This document shows, piece by piece, positions 9,963 through 20,602 of a DNA stretch of 64,000 bases. Position 1 is the stretch's first letter; each line of letters opens with the position of its first letter. A program made the translations under genes and the position numbers. The stretch covers positions 31,404 to 95,403 of the forward strand of contig DVDT01000007.1 of assembly GCA_015296085.1 (NCBI GenBank), given 5' to 3'. Source of the DNA: Trichormus sp. M33_DOE_039 (GTDB taxonomy: Bacteria > Cyanobacteriota > Cyanobacteriia > Cyanobacteriales > Nostocaceae). The notes under the pieces are model-generated. The model worked only from the letters and a program-made list of their open reading frames with translations, did no database searches and had not been told where the DNA came from.

Positions 9963-10967
9963 TTAAACTTGAACTGCTAACTGGGCTTCTTTCGATGTTA
10001 AACGCTCGTAGGCAGCACGCATTTTCAAACCTGTTAACACTTGGAATAAGCCAGTACCGTTATTAGAACCGGGATATTCACGGTGTTGTAATAACAGATG
10101 GGTCATTTCACCTTGGTATTTGGTGGATGTATTACTGAGGTGGTTTTCGATGTAGATAACTTCTTCTAGGTTATCAAATTGTCCATCGACTTCCAACACG
10201 GAGACATAACGACCGTAGTAGACATCAGATCCATAGTATAATTGCATACCTGGGTAAGAACAGGTTAACTTACGTCCACAAGGAGTCCACTGAATTGTTG
10301 AACCTTCATCAAAGAGGTATGTTGGCTCAAAACCTTCTTTGCCTTCCCGTTGTAGCATCCGCACTCGTAACACTTTACGCTCTGTGTCGTTTTTAATCAG
10401 GTTGGTAGGCAATACTTGGAGAACTACATCCGCAAATTCTCTTTGGGGTTCGATGTATTTTTGGAAATCAGGTTTGCGAGAGTTGATGGCGGCTAAGACA
10501 TCTTCGTAGCGATGGCCTCTTTCTGCCATATCTCGTTGAATTTTCCAGGCGATTTTTACTTCATCGCTGATGTCGAAGTAAACGCTAAAATCAAGCAGCG
10601 ATCGCACCCGTTCATCATACAAGGGGTGTAGACCCTCAACCACAACAATGTGATTTGGTTCTACGATTTCAGGTGGATCGATCATGCCGGTTTCGTGGTT
10701 ATAAATCGGCTTATTAATTGATTGACCTTCTTTCAGAGCTTTGATTTGCTCATACATGAGGTCAAAGTTGTTAGCTCTGGGGTCAAGTGCTGTGATGCCA
10801 GTTTCTTTACGTTGTTTGCGATCCAAGCAGTGATAGTCATCTAAACAGATAACTGTCATAAACTCTTCGCCAAACAAGTCTATCAACCGACGCAAAAACG
10901 TAGATTTACCGCACCCAGAGTCTCCGGCTACTCCAATCAGTACCACGCGTTCCGGCTTACTTGTCAT
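9963..10967 (-). CDS. prk: Phosphoribulokinase
   Basis: Phosphorylates ribulose 5-phosphate to ribulose 1,5-bisphosphate with ATP in the Calvin-Benson cycle. 334 residues. The P-loop GDSGCGKST spans residues 16-24. The two regulatory cysteines of plant/cyanobacterial PRK are present: C19 inside the P-loop and C41 in VICLDDYHC. A second pair sits in the C-terminal half (WTPCGRKLTCSYPG). This pattern fits redox control by thioredoxin and binding to CP12/GAPDH, known for the family. It is flanked by its own terminator and is divergent from petH across ~960 bp. Confidence 0.97.
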   Translation of the reverse strand: MTSKPERVVLIGVAGDSGCGKSTFLRRLIDLFGEEFMTVICLDDYHCLDRKQRKETGITALDPRANNFDLMYEQIKALKEGQSINKPIYNHETGMIDPPEIVEPNHIVVVEGLHPLYDERVRSLLDFSVYFDISDEVKIAWKIQRDMAERGHRYEDVLAAINSRKPDFQKYIEPQREFADVVLQVLPTNLIKNDTERKVLRVRMLQREGKEGFEPTYLFDEGSTIQWTPCGRKLTCSYPGMQLYYGSDVYYGRYVSVLEVDGQFDNLEEVIYIENHLSNTSTKYQGEMTHLLLQHREYPGSNNGTGLFQVLTGLKMRAAYERLTSKEAQLAVQV

Positions 10968-11431
10968 AAATCTCCTCTAAATACTAAATGTGTCAATCAA
11001 TAAATTTTTCACAGCAGAATGTGAAGCCAGGAGTTACCCGTTTGGTTTGTCCTGCGTTCTTGCTACTCAGCCACATTTGACATTCTCCCAAAATTACACT
11101 CAGGAGATTCTTGCTTCTACTCCTCTTGACGATGACTAAATCCTGCATGAACTTAGTCTTCGCTAGACCGAATCCACAAGCGTTTTAGTTTTGCTTCCAC
11201 TGGCTGCCTGACAGCAGAAGGTTGCTCAAGTTTATTTACTTTTTTCGTCCTCTTTTGACAATACCTAGCAGACTGACTGACAACTATAATAAATGCTGCC
11301 ACTCTTTCTGAGTATCTTGCTGTGGACGAATGCTAAGTATTTAATCCTAGTGATATAGCTGATTTTAACAGAATGATGTAACCCATACAAGATTTACTCC
11401 CAAGAAACACAGGTATTAGGGAGTGGGGTTT
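10968..11431. other. Promoter region of prk
   Basis: Start of the ~960-bp divergent spacer between prk and petH. No ORF supported in this part; no exact GTA-N8-TAC box found. Confidence 0.45.
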
Positions 11432-11686
11432 ATGGGAGAACAGATTGACTTAATTGCTCAATACCCAAAGGCTTGATATATTATCCCTGTTGAGTTTAAA
11501 CTGACTCAATATAAATATGGTTGGTATCAGACATCCAAGAAAATTTGTGTTCTGTTGAGGCAATCAAGGCTGAAAGTCGTCTTTACAAAAGGCATCAGTG
11601 ATTTTTCATTAATAGAGACTGATGAGTTTGTGGAAAAATTTCCCAAACTATGCTGTAAATACTGGCAGCACAAAAGAAAAGATTAA
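11432..11686 (+). pseudogene. Small reading frame interrupted by one in-frame TGA
   Basis: An ATG with a good purine-rich leader (AGGGAGTGGGG) opens a frame MGEQIDLIAQYPKA, meets TGA at 11474-11476, then continues open (YIIPVEFKLTQYKYGWYQ...) to TAA at 11684-11686: 84 codons in all with a single stop. The composition after the stop looks protein-like (EFKL, KVVFTKG, LIETDEFVEKFP). Either a gene killed by one point mutation or chance. No family recognised. It lies between prk and petH on the petH strand. Confidence 0.35.
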
Positions 11687-11903
11687 ATTGACTCATTATT
11701 AACATTATCCCCAAGACTTATCCTCTAACTTAGAAGGTGAACAGGTGTGTTTATTACTGAAGCCTCCGCATCCTTGGTGAGTGTGTTAATGCTGGGCATT
11801 ATTTAATAGTGCCACTTTCTCAAAACCCTAGTTTTAGGAACACGATATCCGATAAACTAAAGCTAGTTTGCGATGGGAAAAGTTTTTTTTGAGAAACGGT
11901 TAA

Positions 11904-13193
<1,290 letters not shown>

Positions 13194-13198
13194 TTTGG

Positions 13199-13219
13199 TC
13201 ATTAGTCATTAGTCATTAG
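13199..13219. repeat. STRR heptamer repeat (TCATTAG x3)
   Basis: Three exact copies of TCATTAG directly after petH, a short tandemly repeated repetitive sequence as known in heterocystous cyanobacteria. Confidence 0.8.
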
Positions 13220-13253
13220 TTGATTAGACTAAGGTAATTGACACAAGATAATC

Positions 13254-13289
13254 TGTAGGGTGGGTAAATAATCCACCCTACAATTTTTT
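13254..13289 (+). terminator. Rho-independent terminator of petH
   Basis: 10-bp perfect stem TGTAGGGTGG / CCACCCTACA with a 9-nt loop, followed by six T. Confidence 0.85.
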
Positions 13290-13455
13290 GTATAAATAAA
13301 TAGCTGAGACTAGAGCAGTCATATCAATTCAAAATTCAAAATTCAGAAAGCCAGATGTGGCAAGGGTTTTTAAGTTTATATCTGTTGCCGAATTTTAGGA
13401 AATTGATATAAGCACTCTGTACTTAGCAATTCATATAGAGTTTGGGGATAATTTT

Positions 13456-14745
13456 GTGGGTGTAAAGCTGGGAATTTTAGGATTAGGTACGGTTGGAACA
13501 GGGACGGTGAAGTTGCTACAAGATGCAGCTGGTCGTCACCCATTGTTACAAGAGATTGAAATTTATCGTGTGGGAGTCCGATCGCTCGATAAACTTCGTG
13601 AAGTACAATTACCTGCACAGATCATCACTACAGATTTAGAGTCGATTGTCAATGACCCGGCAGTAGATATTGTAGTCGAGGTGATGGGGGGATTAGAACC
13701 GGCGCGATCGCTAATTCTACAAGCCTTAAAAAACGGTAAACATGTTGTTACCGCCAATAAAGCCGCAATTTCTCGCTTTGGGGCAGAAATTTTCACCACT
13801 GCCAATCAAGCGGGTTTATACGTCATGCTAGAGGCGGCTGTGGGCGGAGGGATTCCTGTAATTCAACCCTTGAAGCAGGCTTTAAGCGTTAACCGGATTC
13901 ATACCGTTACTGGCATTGTTAACGGTACAACTAACTACATCCTGACACGGATGCAAACTGAGGGCAGTGACTTTGCTGATGTGTTGGCGGATGCTCAACG
14001 CTTAGGTTATGCGGAAGCTGACCCTACGGCGGACGTTGATGGTTTGGATGCGGGGGATAAAATTGCGATTTTGGCATCCTTAGCTTTTGATGGCCGGATT
14101 CATTTAAAAGATGTCCATTGTGAGGGGATTAGGCAAGTTAGTAAAACAGATATTGCCTATGCCGAAAAATTGGGATTTGTGATTAAATTACTAGCGATCG
14201 CGACTAATCACGTTAGCGATGCTACCCAATTATCCATCAGAGTGCATCCTACCTTTGTACCCAAAGCGCATCCTTTAGCAAGCATTAACGGTGTATACAA
14301 CGCCATTCTTGTAGAAGGAGAACCCATCGGACAAGTGATGTTCTTTGGCCCTGGTGCGGGTGCGGGAGCTACTGCTAGTGCTGTGACTTCCGATATTTTG
14401 AGTTTAGTAGCAGCCTTGAAAAGTAATACTGCCACACCGAATCCCCTGTTAACTTGTAGACATGAGGATTACTGCCCAATTGCTCCTATTACAGACCTCG
14501 TAACTAGATTTTATGCGCGATTCCTCACCAAAGACCAATCGGGAGTGATTGGTAAATTAGGGACTTGCTTTGGTGATCATGGCGTAAGTATAGAGTCAAT
14601 TGTGCAGACAGGCTTTCAAGGAGAACTAGCAGAGATTGTAGTTGTTACCCATGATGTGAGGGAAGGTGATTTTCGCCAAGCTGTGGCAGAAATTCAGAGT
14701 TTAGCAGCAGTGGATAGCGTTCCCAGCATCTTGCGAGTGTTGTAG
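13456..14745 (+). CDS. hom: Homoserine dehydrogenase
   Basis: Reduces aspartate semialdehyde to homoserine in threonine, methionine and isoleucine synthesis. 429 residues from a GTG start. The dinucleotide fold is at the N-terminus (GILGLGTVGTG, residues 6-16). The catalytic region carries GIVNGTTNYIL near residue 155 and YAEADPTADVDGLDAGDK with the catalytic Lys. A C-terminal ACT domain (~350-429, DQSGVIGKLGTCFGDHGVSI) is the usual site for threonine feedback. No aspartokinase domain is fused. Monocistronic. Confidence 0.95.
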   Translation: MGVKLGILGLGTVGTGTVKLLQDAAGRHPLLQEIEIYRVGVRSLDKLREVQLPAQIITTDLESIVNDPAVDIVVEVMGGLEPARSLILQALKNGKHVVTANKAAISRFGAEIFTTANQAGLYVMLEAAVGGGIPVIQPLKQALSVNRIHTVTGIVNGTTNYILTRMQTEGSDFADVLADAQRLGYAEADPTADVDGLDAGDKIAILASLAFDGRIHLKDVHCEGIRQVSKTDIAYAEKLGFVIKLLAIATNHVSDATQLSIRVHPTFVPKAHPLASINGVYNAILVEGEPIGQVMFFGPGAGAGATASAVTSDILSLVAALKSNTATPNPLLTCRHEDYCPIAPITDLVTRFYARFLTKDQSGVIGKLGTCFGDHGVSIESIVQTGFQGELAEIVVVTHDVREGDFRQAVAEIQSLAAVDSVPSILRVL

Positions 14746-14800
14746 GTGGGAATTGGGAATTGGGCATAGGGGAAGCAGTGACGGGTAAGCAGGGGTTTCC

Positions 14801-14989
14801 TCACAGGTGGTTTTTATGCTTTGCCTATAAGACACTGTTTTAGGGTGTAAGGGTATAGGGGAGGCAGTTGCGTGGGCGGGTTTCCCGACTTGAGCAAACT
14901 GCCGTGTGTAGGGGTGGATGAAAATATGATTCTGTCGTTGGTTTGATAGTCATCACTCACTGCTCTATCAACAACCTACATCTGTCAGG
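14801..14989. mobile_element. MITE-like dispersed repeat, copy A
   Basis: Matches the reverse complement of 46633-46774 with more than 60 bp of uninterrupted identity (centred on the segment with GTCGTTGGTTTGATAGTC) and a second block of ~33 bp with a single mismatch (CCTATAAGACACTG...). Ends are imperfect inverted repeats (ACAGGTGG.. / ..CTACATCTGT). This copy carries ~46 bp not found in copy B. No coding capacity. Confidence 0.8.
14863..14903. repeat. Hairpin segment inserted within MITE copy A
   Basis: GGCAGTTGC and GCAAACTGCC frame CGGGTTTCCCG. The segment is absent from copy B and is itself palindromic, suggesting a smaller repeat nested in the larger one. Confidence 0.5.
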
Positions 14990-15003
14990 CAGGGGTCTTC
15001 CCC

Positions 15004-15039
15004 GAAGTTCAGAGCGGAGGTTTCCTCCGCTCTGACTTC
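15004..15039. repeat. Long hairpin (16-bp stem, one bulge)
   Basis: TCAGAGCGGAGG and CCTCCGCTCTGA flank a 3-nt loop, extended by GAAG/CTTC across one bulged T. No T tract, so a dispersed palindromic repeat is more likely than a terminator. Confidence 0.6.
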
Positions 15040-15132
15040 TTCCCAAGTGGAGCAAATGCTGTCATTGGAGTAAAATCTTCCCTGCTTCCTCTGCTTCCCA
15101 TTCCCCGAAATCACTTTTATTTTGAATTAACT

Positions 15133-16182
15133 ATGACAAAACCTCCTGCTGATCAAGATTCATCTCCATCAACAGCCCTGGGCTTTGATGAATTTATTGG
15201 GATTTTTGTGGCTTTCCTCACTGTTGGAGGAATTTTGTTTTGGTCATTTTCTCGGCAGGAATCTGGCTGGAACTTAAACGGTATATTGTCTTTAGACACA
15301 GCTGTGCCTGGTGTGGCAACTAATCCTCCTTCACCGTTATTGACTCCACAGTTACGACCGGATGCAGGAGATAAATTGAATGACGTACCATTTTCTCCAG
15401 AGGCGGATTTAGTTGAGCCTCCGGTTACTTCCTCTCCTAGTTTGGAGGAAACACCAACGCCACAATCGCCTGTGAAGTTACCGCCAGCGGCTTTATCTTT
15501 ATCGGTAGAGTTAGATTCTGCTCAAGAGTCGCCATCTTTACCTTTGGTGACTCCTTCAGAACAGAAATCTACGATTCCACCACCAATAGCTTTTAATGAT
15601 GTACCTGCTAATTTTTGGGCGGGAGATTTCATTGATGTTCTGTCTGCCCGCAAAATTATCAAAGGCTTTCCCGACTATACTTTTAGACCAAATCTACCGG
15701 TGAGCCGTGCAGAATTTGCTGCTATTTTACAACAAGCTTTTAACCAAGAAGCCAAGGCGACTGCTACGTCTTTTCAAGATGTCCCGCCAAAATTCTGGGC
15801 CAAGCCAGCCATTAATCACGCCATTAGCACTCAATTTTTAAAAGGTTATCCAGGTAAAACCTTTCAACCACAACAAAAAATTTCGCGATCGCAAGTTCTA
15901 GTCGCCTTAGCCAGTGGGTTAAATCTCCAACCACCAGCTAATCCCACTCAAGCTTTAAGCATTTACCAAGATGCTCAGGATATCCCGAAATATGCTGTTG
16001 CTAAGGTAGCGGCAGCTACAGTTAATGGTTTGGTTGTCAATTACCCTGATGCCAAAGTTTTAAGCCCTAATCAAGCTGCTACCCGCGCCGAAGTAACGGC
16101 GATGATTCACCAAGCTTTGGTATTAACTGGAAAAGTAGAGAAAATTCACAATGCCAAGTTTCAGATAAAGTCAAGCCCTTAG
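15133..16182 (+). CDS. Membrane-anchored SLH-domain protein
   Basis: 349 residues. A single hydrophobic segment (about residues 22-38, IGIFVAFLTVGGILFW) acts as a signal anchor. A Pro/Ser/Thr-rich linker (~60-150) leads to three S-layer-homology repeats: FNDVPANFWAGDFIDVLS...GFPDYTFRPNLPVSRAEF, FQDVPPKFWAKPAINHA...GYPGKTFQPQQKISRSQ and YQDAQDIPKYAVAKVAAA...PNQAATRAEV. SLH triplets bind cell-wall polymers, so the protein probably bridges inner membrane and peptidoglycan. It lacks the C-terminal porin barrel of the cyanobacterial SLH porins. ATG preceded by AT-rich DNA without a strong Shine-Dalgarno. Convergent with the CAAD gene. Confidence 0.92.
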   Translation: MTKPPADQDSSPSTALGFDEFIGIFVAFLTVGGILFWSFSRQESGWNLNGILSLDTAVPGVATNPPSPLLTPQLRPDAGDKLNDVPFSPEADLVEPPVTSSPSLEETPTPQSPVKLPPAALSLSVELDSAQESPSLPLVTPSEQKSTIPPPIAFNDVPANFWAGDFIDVLSARKIIKGFPDYTFRPNLPVSRAEFAAILQQAFNQEAKATATSFQDVPPKFWAKPAINHAISTQFLKGYPGKTFQPQQKISRSQVLVALASGLNLQPPANPTQALSIYQDAQDIPKYAVAKVAAATVNGLVVNYPDAKVLSPNQAATRAEVTAMIHQALVLTGKVEKIHNAKFQIKSSP

Positions 16183-16224
16183 TTCATAGCTTGGGTAAAA
16201 CACACTGAAACTCAACACATAAAA

Positions 16225-16250
16225 ATGGTCAAGCTTTTTGGCTTGACCAT
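16225..16250. terminator. Bidirectional terminator
   Basis: Stem ATGGTCAAGC / GCTTGACCAT with a 6-nt loop between the convergent SLH and CAAD genes. A T run follows on the minus strand; the plus side has a weaker ATATTTTA. Confidence 0.75.
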
Positions 16251-16313
16251 CCATATTTTAGTATTTCTACCCTGTAGTAGCTGTCAGTAGGTGATATCTA
16301 ATCGAATCAGATA

Positions 16314-16763
16314 TCAGTTTTCTGAACCATCTTGACCCACTACTTGGGACTTCAGGGTTGTGATTTCATTGTTTAACTCTTGTCTGGTTGAAGCTTTCAG
16401 TAAGTAGCGGTAAACAAACCAAGCAGAGTATCCAATTCCAATCAACTCAAAAGTGGGTGCTACTAAAGGAATATCATTCAAAGCGTCTAATACAGCCAAC
16501 AGTACTCTGACTGCAACCAATGATCCGACAATTAAGCCTACGCTTACTAAGGGTTGTTTGTATTGATTAAAGAAATTGCCTACATAATCAGGCAAGCTTG
16601 CTAAAAATTGAGAAACTTGTTCTCCGTATTTTACCCATTGCTCTTGAGACTGTACAGGAGGCTGGAGTTTAGTAATAGTTCCTGTTTGGTTGTTGATATC
16701 TGGCATTGTTGTCTCTTTGGATTGGGTTTGGGCGAATTCCGGTTCTTGCATTTTCACTTCCAT
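16314..16763 (-). CDS. CAAD-domain (CURT1-like) membrane protein
   Basis: 149 residues. A polar N-terminal third is followed by an amphipathic stretch (WVKYGEQVSQFLASLPDYVGNFFNQYKQPL, split by Pro) and two TM helices (about residues 72-92 and 100-120), then a charged C-terminal helix. This is the CAAD layout, found fused to some cyanobacterial aminoacyl-tRNA synthetases and standing alone in thylakoid CURT1 proteins that bend membranes. The YVYRYLLKAS-type motif (FVYRYLLKASTRQEL) fits. No synthetase is attached. A second Met (residue 5) could be the true start. Confidence 0.85.
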   Translation of the reverse strand: MEVKMQEPEFAQTQSKETTMPDINNQTGTITKLQPPVQSQEQWVKYGEQVSQFLASLPDYVGNFFNQYKQPLVSVGLIVGSLVAVRVLLAVLDALNDIPLVAPTFELIGIGYSAWFVYRYLLKASTRQELNNEITTLKSQVVGQDGSEN

Positions 16764-17591
16764 AAATTTGACAGTTGAGATTCTCTAATCCGGACAATTA
16801 CAACCAAAAGGCTGTTGATTAGGTAATGCACTCTTGCATCCCACTGAGTTGGGAAATAGGTTTTTATGTCCTATCACCATAGTTGCCCCATAGCATCTAC
16901 TGCATCAACTACAAGGTAGACAGTCAGTAGGTGGATAGAAACCAGAAGGCTACAGGATGTCATAAAATCAGCGGCTTTCTGAGTTCTGCTGTCGTGAATC
17001 AACTGGAATCCTCAGGTTGTCATTATCCTAGGCTGTGTCAGTTGCTCATCATCGTACTTAAAAATAAAGTACAGATCATGCAAAAATCACTCCACCTCTC
17101 ATTTATATAAGCACAAACGCTGATTTTATCTGAATATTAAAGCTATCTTAAGCCGTGTTCGTCAATCAAAGTATTGATTCTTGATGGCAACACTTCATAA
17201 AAATTAGAACTTTTAGGCGAGAAGCGGTAGAATCTTGGCAGATATTATCCAAGCATTTGAAATACTCACTGGGCTATATCCCCTACGCACTAAATCAATT
17301 GACTGCCTGATAGTATTTAAGTACTATATCCACCGCTAATATTAAAACTGGTCAGTAAGTGTATAGTAATAACTTTACTCCTCATGCTTGTATGCACTGA
17401 AGTGCTGACTACAAACACCTTAGTCGTAATGCGATCGCCATTTGAAGCGGACACATTTAATATGTTGGCTGATCACTGATTGAAATCTGAAGTTTGAATA
17501 CTTTGAGAGATATGTGAGAGATTAGATTGGCTAACACCCAACTCTCTCACTTCATCTTTTGTTTCTTAAAATTTAGCTGACTCGGTTCACC
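16764..17591. other. Gene-free interval of ~830 bp
   Basis: No supported ORF. It holds the CAAD promoter and the 3' flank of the pentapeptide gene. Short palindromes such as ATAGTA...TACTAT near 17318 and one HIP1 site near 17431 are the only marks. Confidence 0.45.
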
Positions 17592-18050
17592 CTAATCCCA
17601 ATCAGGAATTACTTGTCCTGCTTCGCCACCTACACCGATCGCAGTGTTATATATTTCTGCATCAGTGATTGTCAGATTTTCCATTGATGCTTGATACACA
17701 TTGGAATCGAAAACATGAGCGCGAGTCATGTTGGCGTTGTTGAGGTTGGCTTTTTTGAAGTTGACGTTGGTGAGAAAGGAGGCTGTGAGATTCGCTCCTT
17801 TCAAGTTGGCGTTAGTCAAATCAGCACCTTCGAGGTTAGCTCCCGACAGGTTAGCACCAGTTAGATTTGCTCCTCGTAAATCTGCACCGATTAAGTGCTG
17901 TCCGCTGAGGTTCATGCCTGATAGATTACACCCTACGCATTCCCCAGTCGATAATAGTTTTTGCAAGTCTTGTGGATTCCCAGCCTTGACTGAATTTACA
18001 AAAAACAGGGGAGTGGCTAAGGCTACAGCTGCTAATAGCTTGAGTTTCAT
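17592..18050 (-). CDS. Exported pentapeptide-repeat protein
   Basis: 152 residues from ATG 18050, which is preceded by GGGGG at good spacing; an upstream ATG (18095) would hide the signal peptide behind a charged tail. Residues 1-23 form the signal peptide (MKLKLLAAVALATPLFF...VKA). The mature protein starts with a CVGC pair, then about fifteen A(D/N)LxG pentapeptides (GADLRGANLTGANLSGANLEGADLTNANL, given in pieces) that build a right-handed quadrilateral beta-helix. The tail after ~120 is irregular. The CxxC may form a disulphide in the periplasm or lumen. Function unknown. Confidence 0.9.
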   Translation of the reverse strand: MKLKLLAAVALATPLFFVNSVKAGNPQDLQKLLSTGECVGCNLSGMNLSGQHLIGADLRGANLTGANLSGANLEGADLTNANLKGANLTASFLTNVNFKKANLNNANMTRAHVFDSNVYQASMENLTITDAEIYNTAIGVGGEAGQVIPDWD

Positions 18051-18363
18051 AATTTTCCCCCTTTCTCCTTCATTAACGTCCGTTCTTTTCCTCACATTTC
18101 TATTATCTCACTAACTTTCTAAACAATGTTGATTTAAATCACAATTTGCTTGTCTAGATTAAAGGTAGATTAGTAAGACTAGAATGTTGACTATCTAAGG
18201 TTTTTAGCTATTTTGTATCTATGAATTAGGCATAAATACTTGATTTAATTTAATATTAATTCTTTTGAAGAGAATGTATCAATAGATATATTTTCATAGG
18301 GAAAATTATTCAGCATTTACCTATGTAAAAATAGCACTCATACTTTAGACAGATATAAGTATA
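18051..18363. other. Intergenic region
   Basis: About 310 bp, AT-rich, ahead of the pentapeptide gene. No structure or ORF supported. Confidence 0.4.
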
Positions 18364-19227
18364 TCAAAAAACTAAGTATTCTCGCATATACTGATTAACT
18401 AGCTCCGGTTTTTCTTGTTGAACCCAATGTCCACAAGCGGGAATATACTTAATTTGGAGATTATTCACATAGTCGTTGGTGTTGTAAGTGAGTTCCTTCC
18501 CTAATGCAGTATCATTTTCACCCCAGATTATCAGTGTAGGAATTTCTAAAATACCCCAATTTTGCGAGGATATCAGACCAGAAAAAATATTACGGTAATA
18601 GTTCAACATAGCTGTGAGTGCGCCAGTTTTAGCAGCCGATTGTTGATAAGCAGCAATATCATCTGGAGTGAATGCTATTTTATTAACTGCTGTGTCTGGA
18701 ATGATTTTAGCGATCGCCAAACAATTATTAGCTTTGAACAGCAATTCTGGTAGCCAAGGTAGCTGAAATAAGAAGATATACCAACTACGAAGTAACTGTT
18801 GGGGAGTGAATAAACCTTGGGTAAATTTAGCAGGGTGAGGCAAATTGAGAATAATTAAACGCTCTACCATTTCAGGATGGGCGTAGGCAAAATTCCAGGC
18901 GATCGCACCACCCCAATCATGCCCAACTAAAATACAACTATCGTGTCCTAATCCCTTAATTACTCCTTCAATATCTTGAATAAATTCATCCATGACATAG
19001 GCTGATTTACCTTTTGGCTTATCACTATCGTTATAGCCACGCAAATCCAGCGCAACCACCTGAAAATCCTGGGCAAATTCGGGGATTTGATGCCGCCAAG
19101 AATACCAAAACTCAGGAAATCCATGTAACATCAGCATCAAGCGTCCTGTTCCTTGGGTGACATAGTGCAGTTTCACCCCATTAGTATTGATATATGCGTG
19201 CTGCCAAGAATTCTGAACCACAGACAT
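18364..19227 (-). CDS. Epoxide-hydrolase-like alpha/beta hydrolase
   Basis: 287 residues. The oxyanion motif HGFPEFWYSWRHQ is near residue 35. The nucleophile elbow GHDWGG near 102 gives Asp as nucleophile, as in epoxide hydrolases and haloalkane dehalogenases. The acid lies in IIWGENDTALG near 236 and the catalytic His in CGHWVQQEKPE near 265. A cap region with Tyr residues (NYYRN) favours an epoxide hydrolase over a dehalogenase, but substrate cannot be read from sequence. Cytosolic: no signal. Divergent from the GHL10-like gene at 19353. Confidence 0.88.
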   Translation of the reverse strand: MSVVQNSWQHAYINTNGVKLHYVTQGTGRLMLMLHGFPEFWYSWRHQIPEFAQDFQVVALDLRGYNDSDKPKGKSAYVMDEFIQDIEGVIKGLGHDSCILVGHDWGGAIAWNFAYAHPEMVERLIILNLPHPAKFTQGLFTPQQLLRSWYIFLFQLPWLPELLFKANNCLAIAKIIPDTAVNKIAFTPDDIAAYQQSAAKTGALTAMLNYYRNIFSGLISSQNWGILEIPTLIIWGENDTALGKELTYNTNDYVNNLQIKYIPACGHWVQQEKPELVNQYMREYLVF

Positions 19228-19352
19228 AGGTTTTATGTTGGCAAGAATGTTAATTAATTATCTAACAAGGTACTAGTTCAAACATCTACTCAAAGGATTG
19301 GGAATGGGGCATTGGGTTTCCCTACTCCCCCTGCCCTCTTATCTGCAACACT

Positions 19353-20498
19353 ATGGAAATACGCGGTGTCTGGTTAACTACTACTGATAGTCAAGTTCTG
19401 CGTTCACAGCACAACATTGCTGAAGCGATGGATTTTCTGGCTACCACAGGGTTTAATGTTGTCTTTCCTGTGGTGTGGAACAAAGGTGTGACGTTATACC
19501 CCAGTCAAACAATGCGACAAACTTTTGGAATAGAAATTGATCCTTTGTCTGTTGGGCGTGACCCTTTAGCAGAGATAGTGAAAGAGGCGAGGCAAGTTGG
19601 GTTAAAAATCATCCCTTGGTTTGAATATGGTTTTGCCAGTTCCTACAATTTAAACGGGGGCTTACTTTTACAGCAAAAACCAGAATGGGCAGCCCGTGAC
19701 TCTCAAGGTAATCTATTAAAGAAAAATGGTTTTGAGTGGTTGAATGCTCTTGACCCTGAAGTCCAAGCATTTTTGATGAATTTGGTGCTGGAGGTGGTCA
19801 ATAATTATGATGTAGATGGCATTCAAGGAGACGATCGCTTTCCCGCTTTACCCAGTGAAGGCGGTTATGATGCCTACACTATCGGCCGTTATCAGCAAGA
19901 ATTTCATCGCCAACCACCACAAAACCCTAAAGATAGACAATGGCTACAATGGCGCGCTGATATTTTGACAGAATTTTGGGCGCGACTATACCAGCAAGTC
20001 AAAGCGGTTAACCCTAACTTGTTGGTGTCCGTTGCTCCTAATATCTATGATTGGGCTTTTCAAGAATACCTGCAAGATTCCCCCACCTGGTTAAACCGGG
20101 GAATAGTGGATATGATTCACCCACAAATTTATCGGCGGGATTTTTCCAGCTATCGCGCGATCGCCGATAAACTAGTGAAAGAACAATTTACAGATGCGAC
20201 TTTACCAAAGTTAGCCCCAGGAATTTTGCTGAAGTTGGGGTCTTATTGCATCAGTCCAGAATATTTGGTGCAGATCATTGAGTATAATCGCCGTTTGGGT
20301 ATTCCAGGCGAAGTATGCTTTTTTTATGAAGGCTTGCGAGAAAATAATCATGCCTTAGCTAAAGTCTTACGAAATCACCCCTATGCTCAATCAGCTTCAT
20401 TTCCCTCTCTCAGTGATTTAAATACAGCTAGTAGTGTCAGCAAACAACAGCAGAATCATCAGGGTTGGCGGAACTTTTGGCAAAATTTGTGGCATTAG
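19353..20498 (+). CDS. GHL10-type glycoside-hydrolase-like protein
   Basis: 381 residues. The opening MEIRGVWLTTTDSQVL, the segment FNVVFPVVWNKGVTLYPS and GLKIIPWFEYGF are typical of the glycosyl-hydrolase-like 10 (DUF187) family, a TIM barrel seen in bacterial cell-surface proteins. YDVDGIQGDDRF and VSVAPNIYDWAFQEY complete the barrel. No signal peptide is visible, unlike many relatives, so it would be cytosolic unless the start lies further upstream. The C-terminal ~35 residues are Gln/Ser/Trp-rich and variable. Likely acts on glycan; substrate unknown. Confidence 0.85.
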   Translation: MEIRGVWLTTTDSQVLRSQHNIAEAMDFLATTGFNVVFPVVWNKGVTLYPSQTMRQTFGIEIDPLSVGRDPLAEIVKEARQVGLKIIPWFEYGFASSYNLNGGLLLQQKPEWAARDSQGNLLKKNGFEWLNALDPEVQAFLMNLVLEVVNNYDVDGIQGDDRFPALPSEGGYDAYTIGRYQQEFHRQPPQNPKDRQWLQWRADILTEFWARLYQQVKAVNPNLLVSVAPNIYDWAFQEYLQDSPTWLNRGIVDMIHPQIYRRDFSSYRAIADKLVKEQFTDATLPKLAPGILLKLGSYCISPEYLVQIIEYNRRLGIPGEVCFFYEGLRENNHALAKVLRNHPYAQSASFPSLSDLNTASSVSKQQQNHQGWRNFWQNLWH

Positions 20499-20602
20499 GA
20501 TGACTTTTGCATAACTTTTCAACATTACATTGATAAGTTTACAAAGCAAAAGACGAGTGAGAGTGGTATATACACTATCACAACTAAAACAATTATTGAG
20601 CC

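Noticed and set aside
11368..11380. GTAACCCATAC near petH as an NtcA site
   Set aside because: The half-sites are only 5 nt apart, not 8, and the position is more than 500 bp from petH.
13376..13618. Minus-strand 80-codon frame over the start of hom
   Set aside because: Antisense to the conserved NAD-binding region of homoserine dehydrogenase; no independent support.
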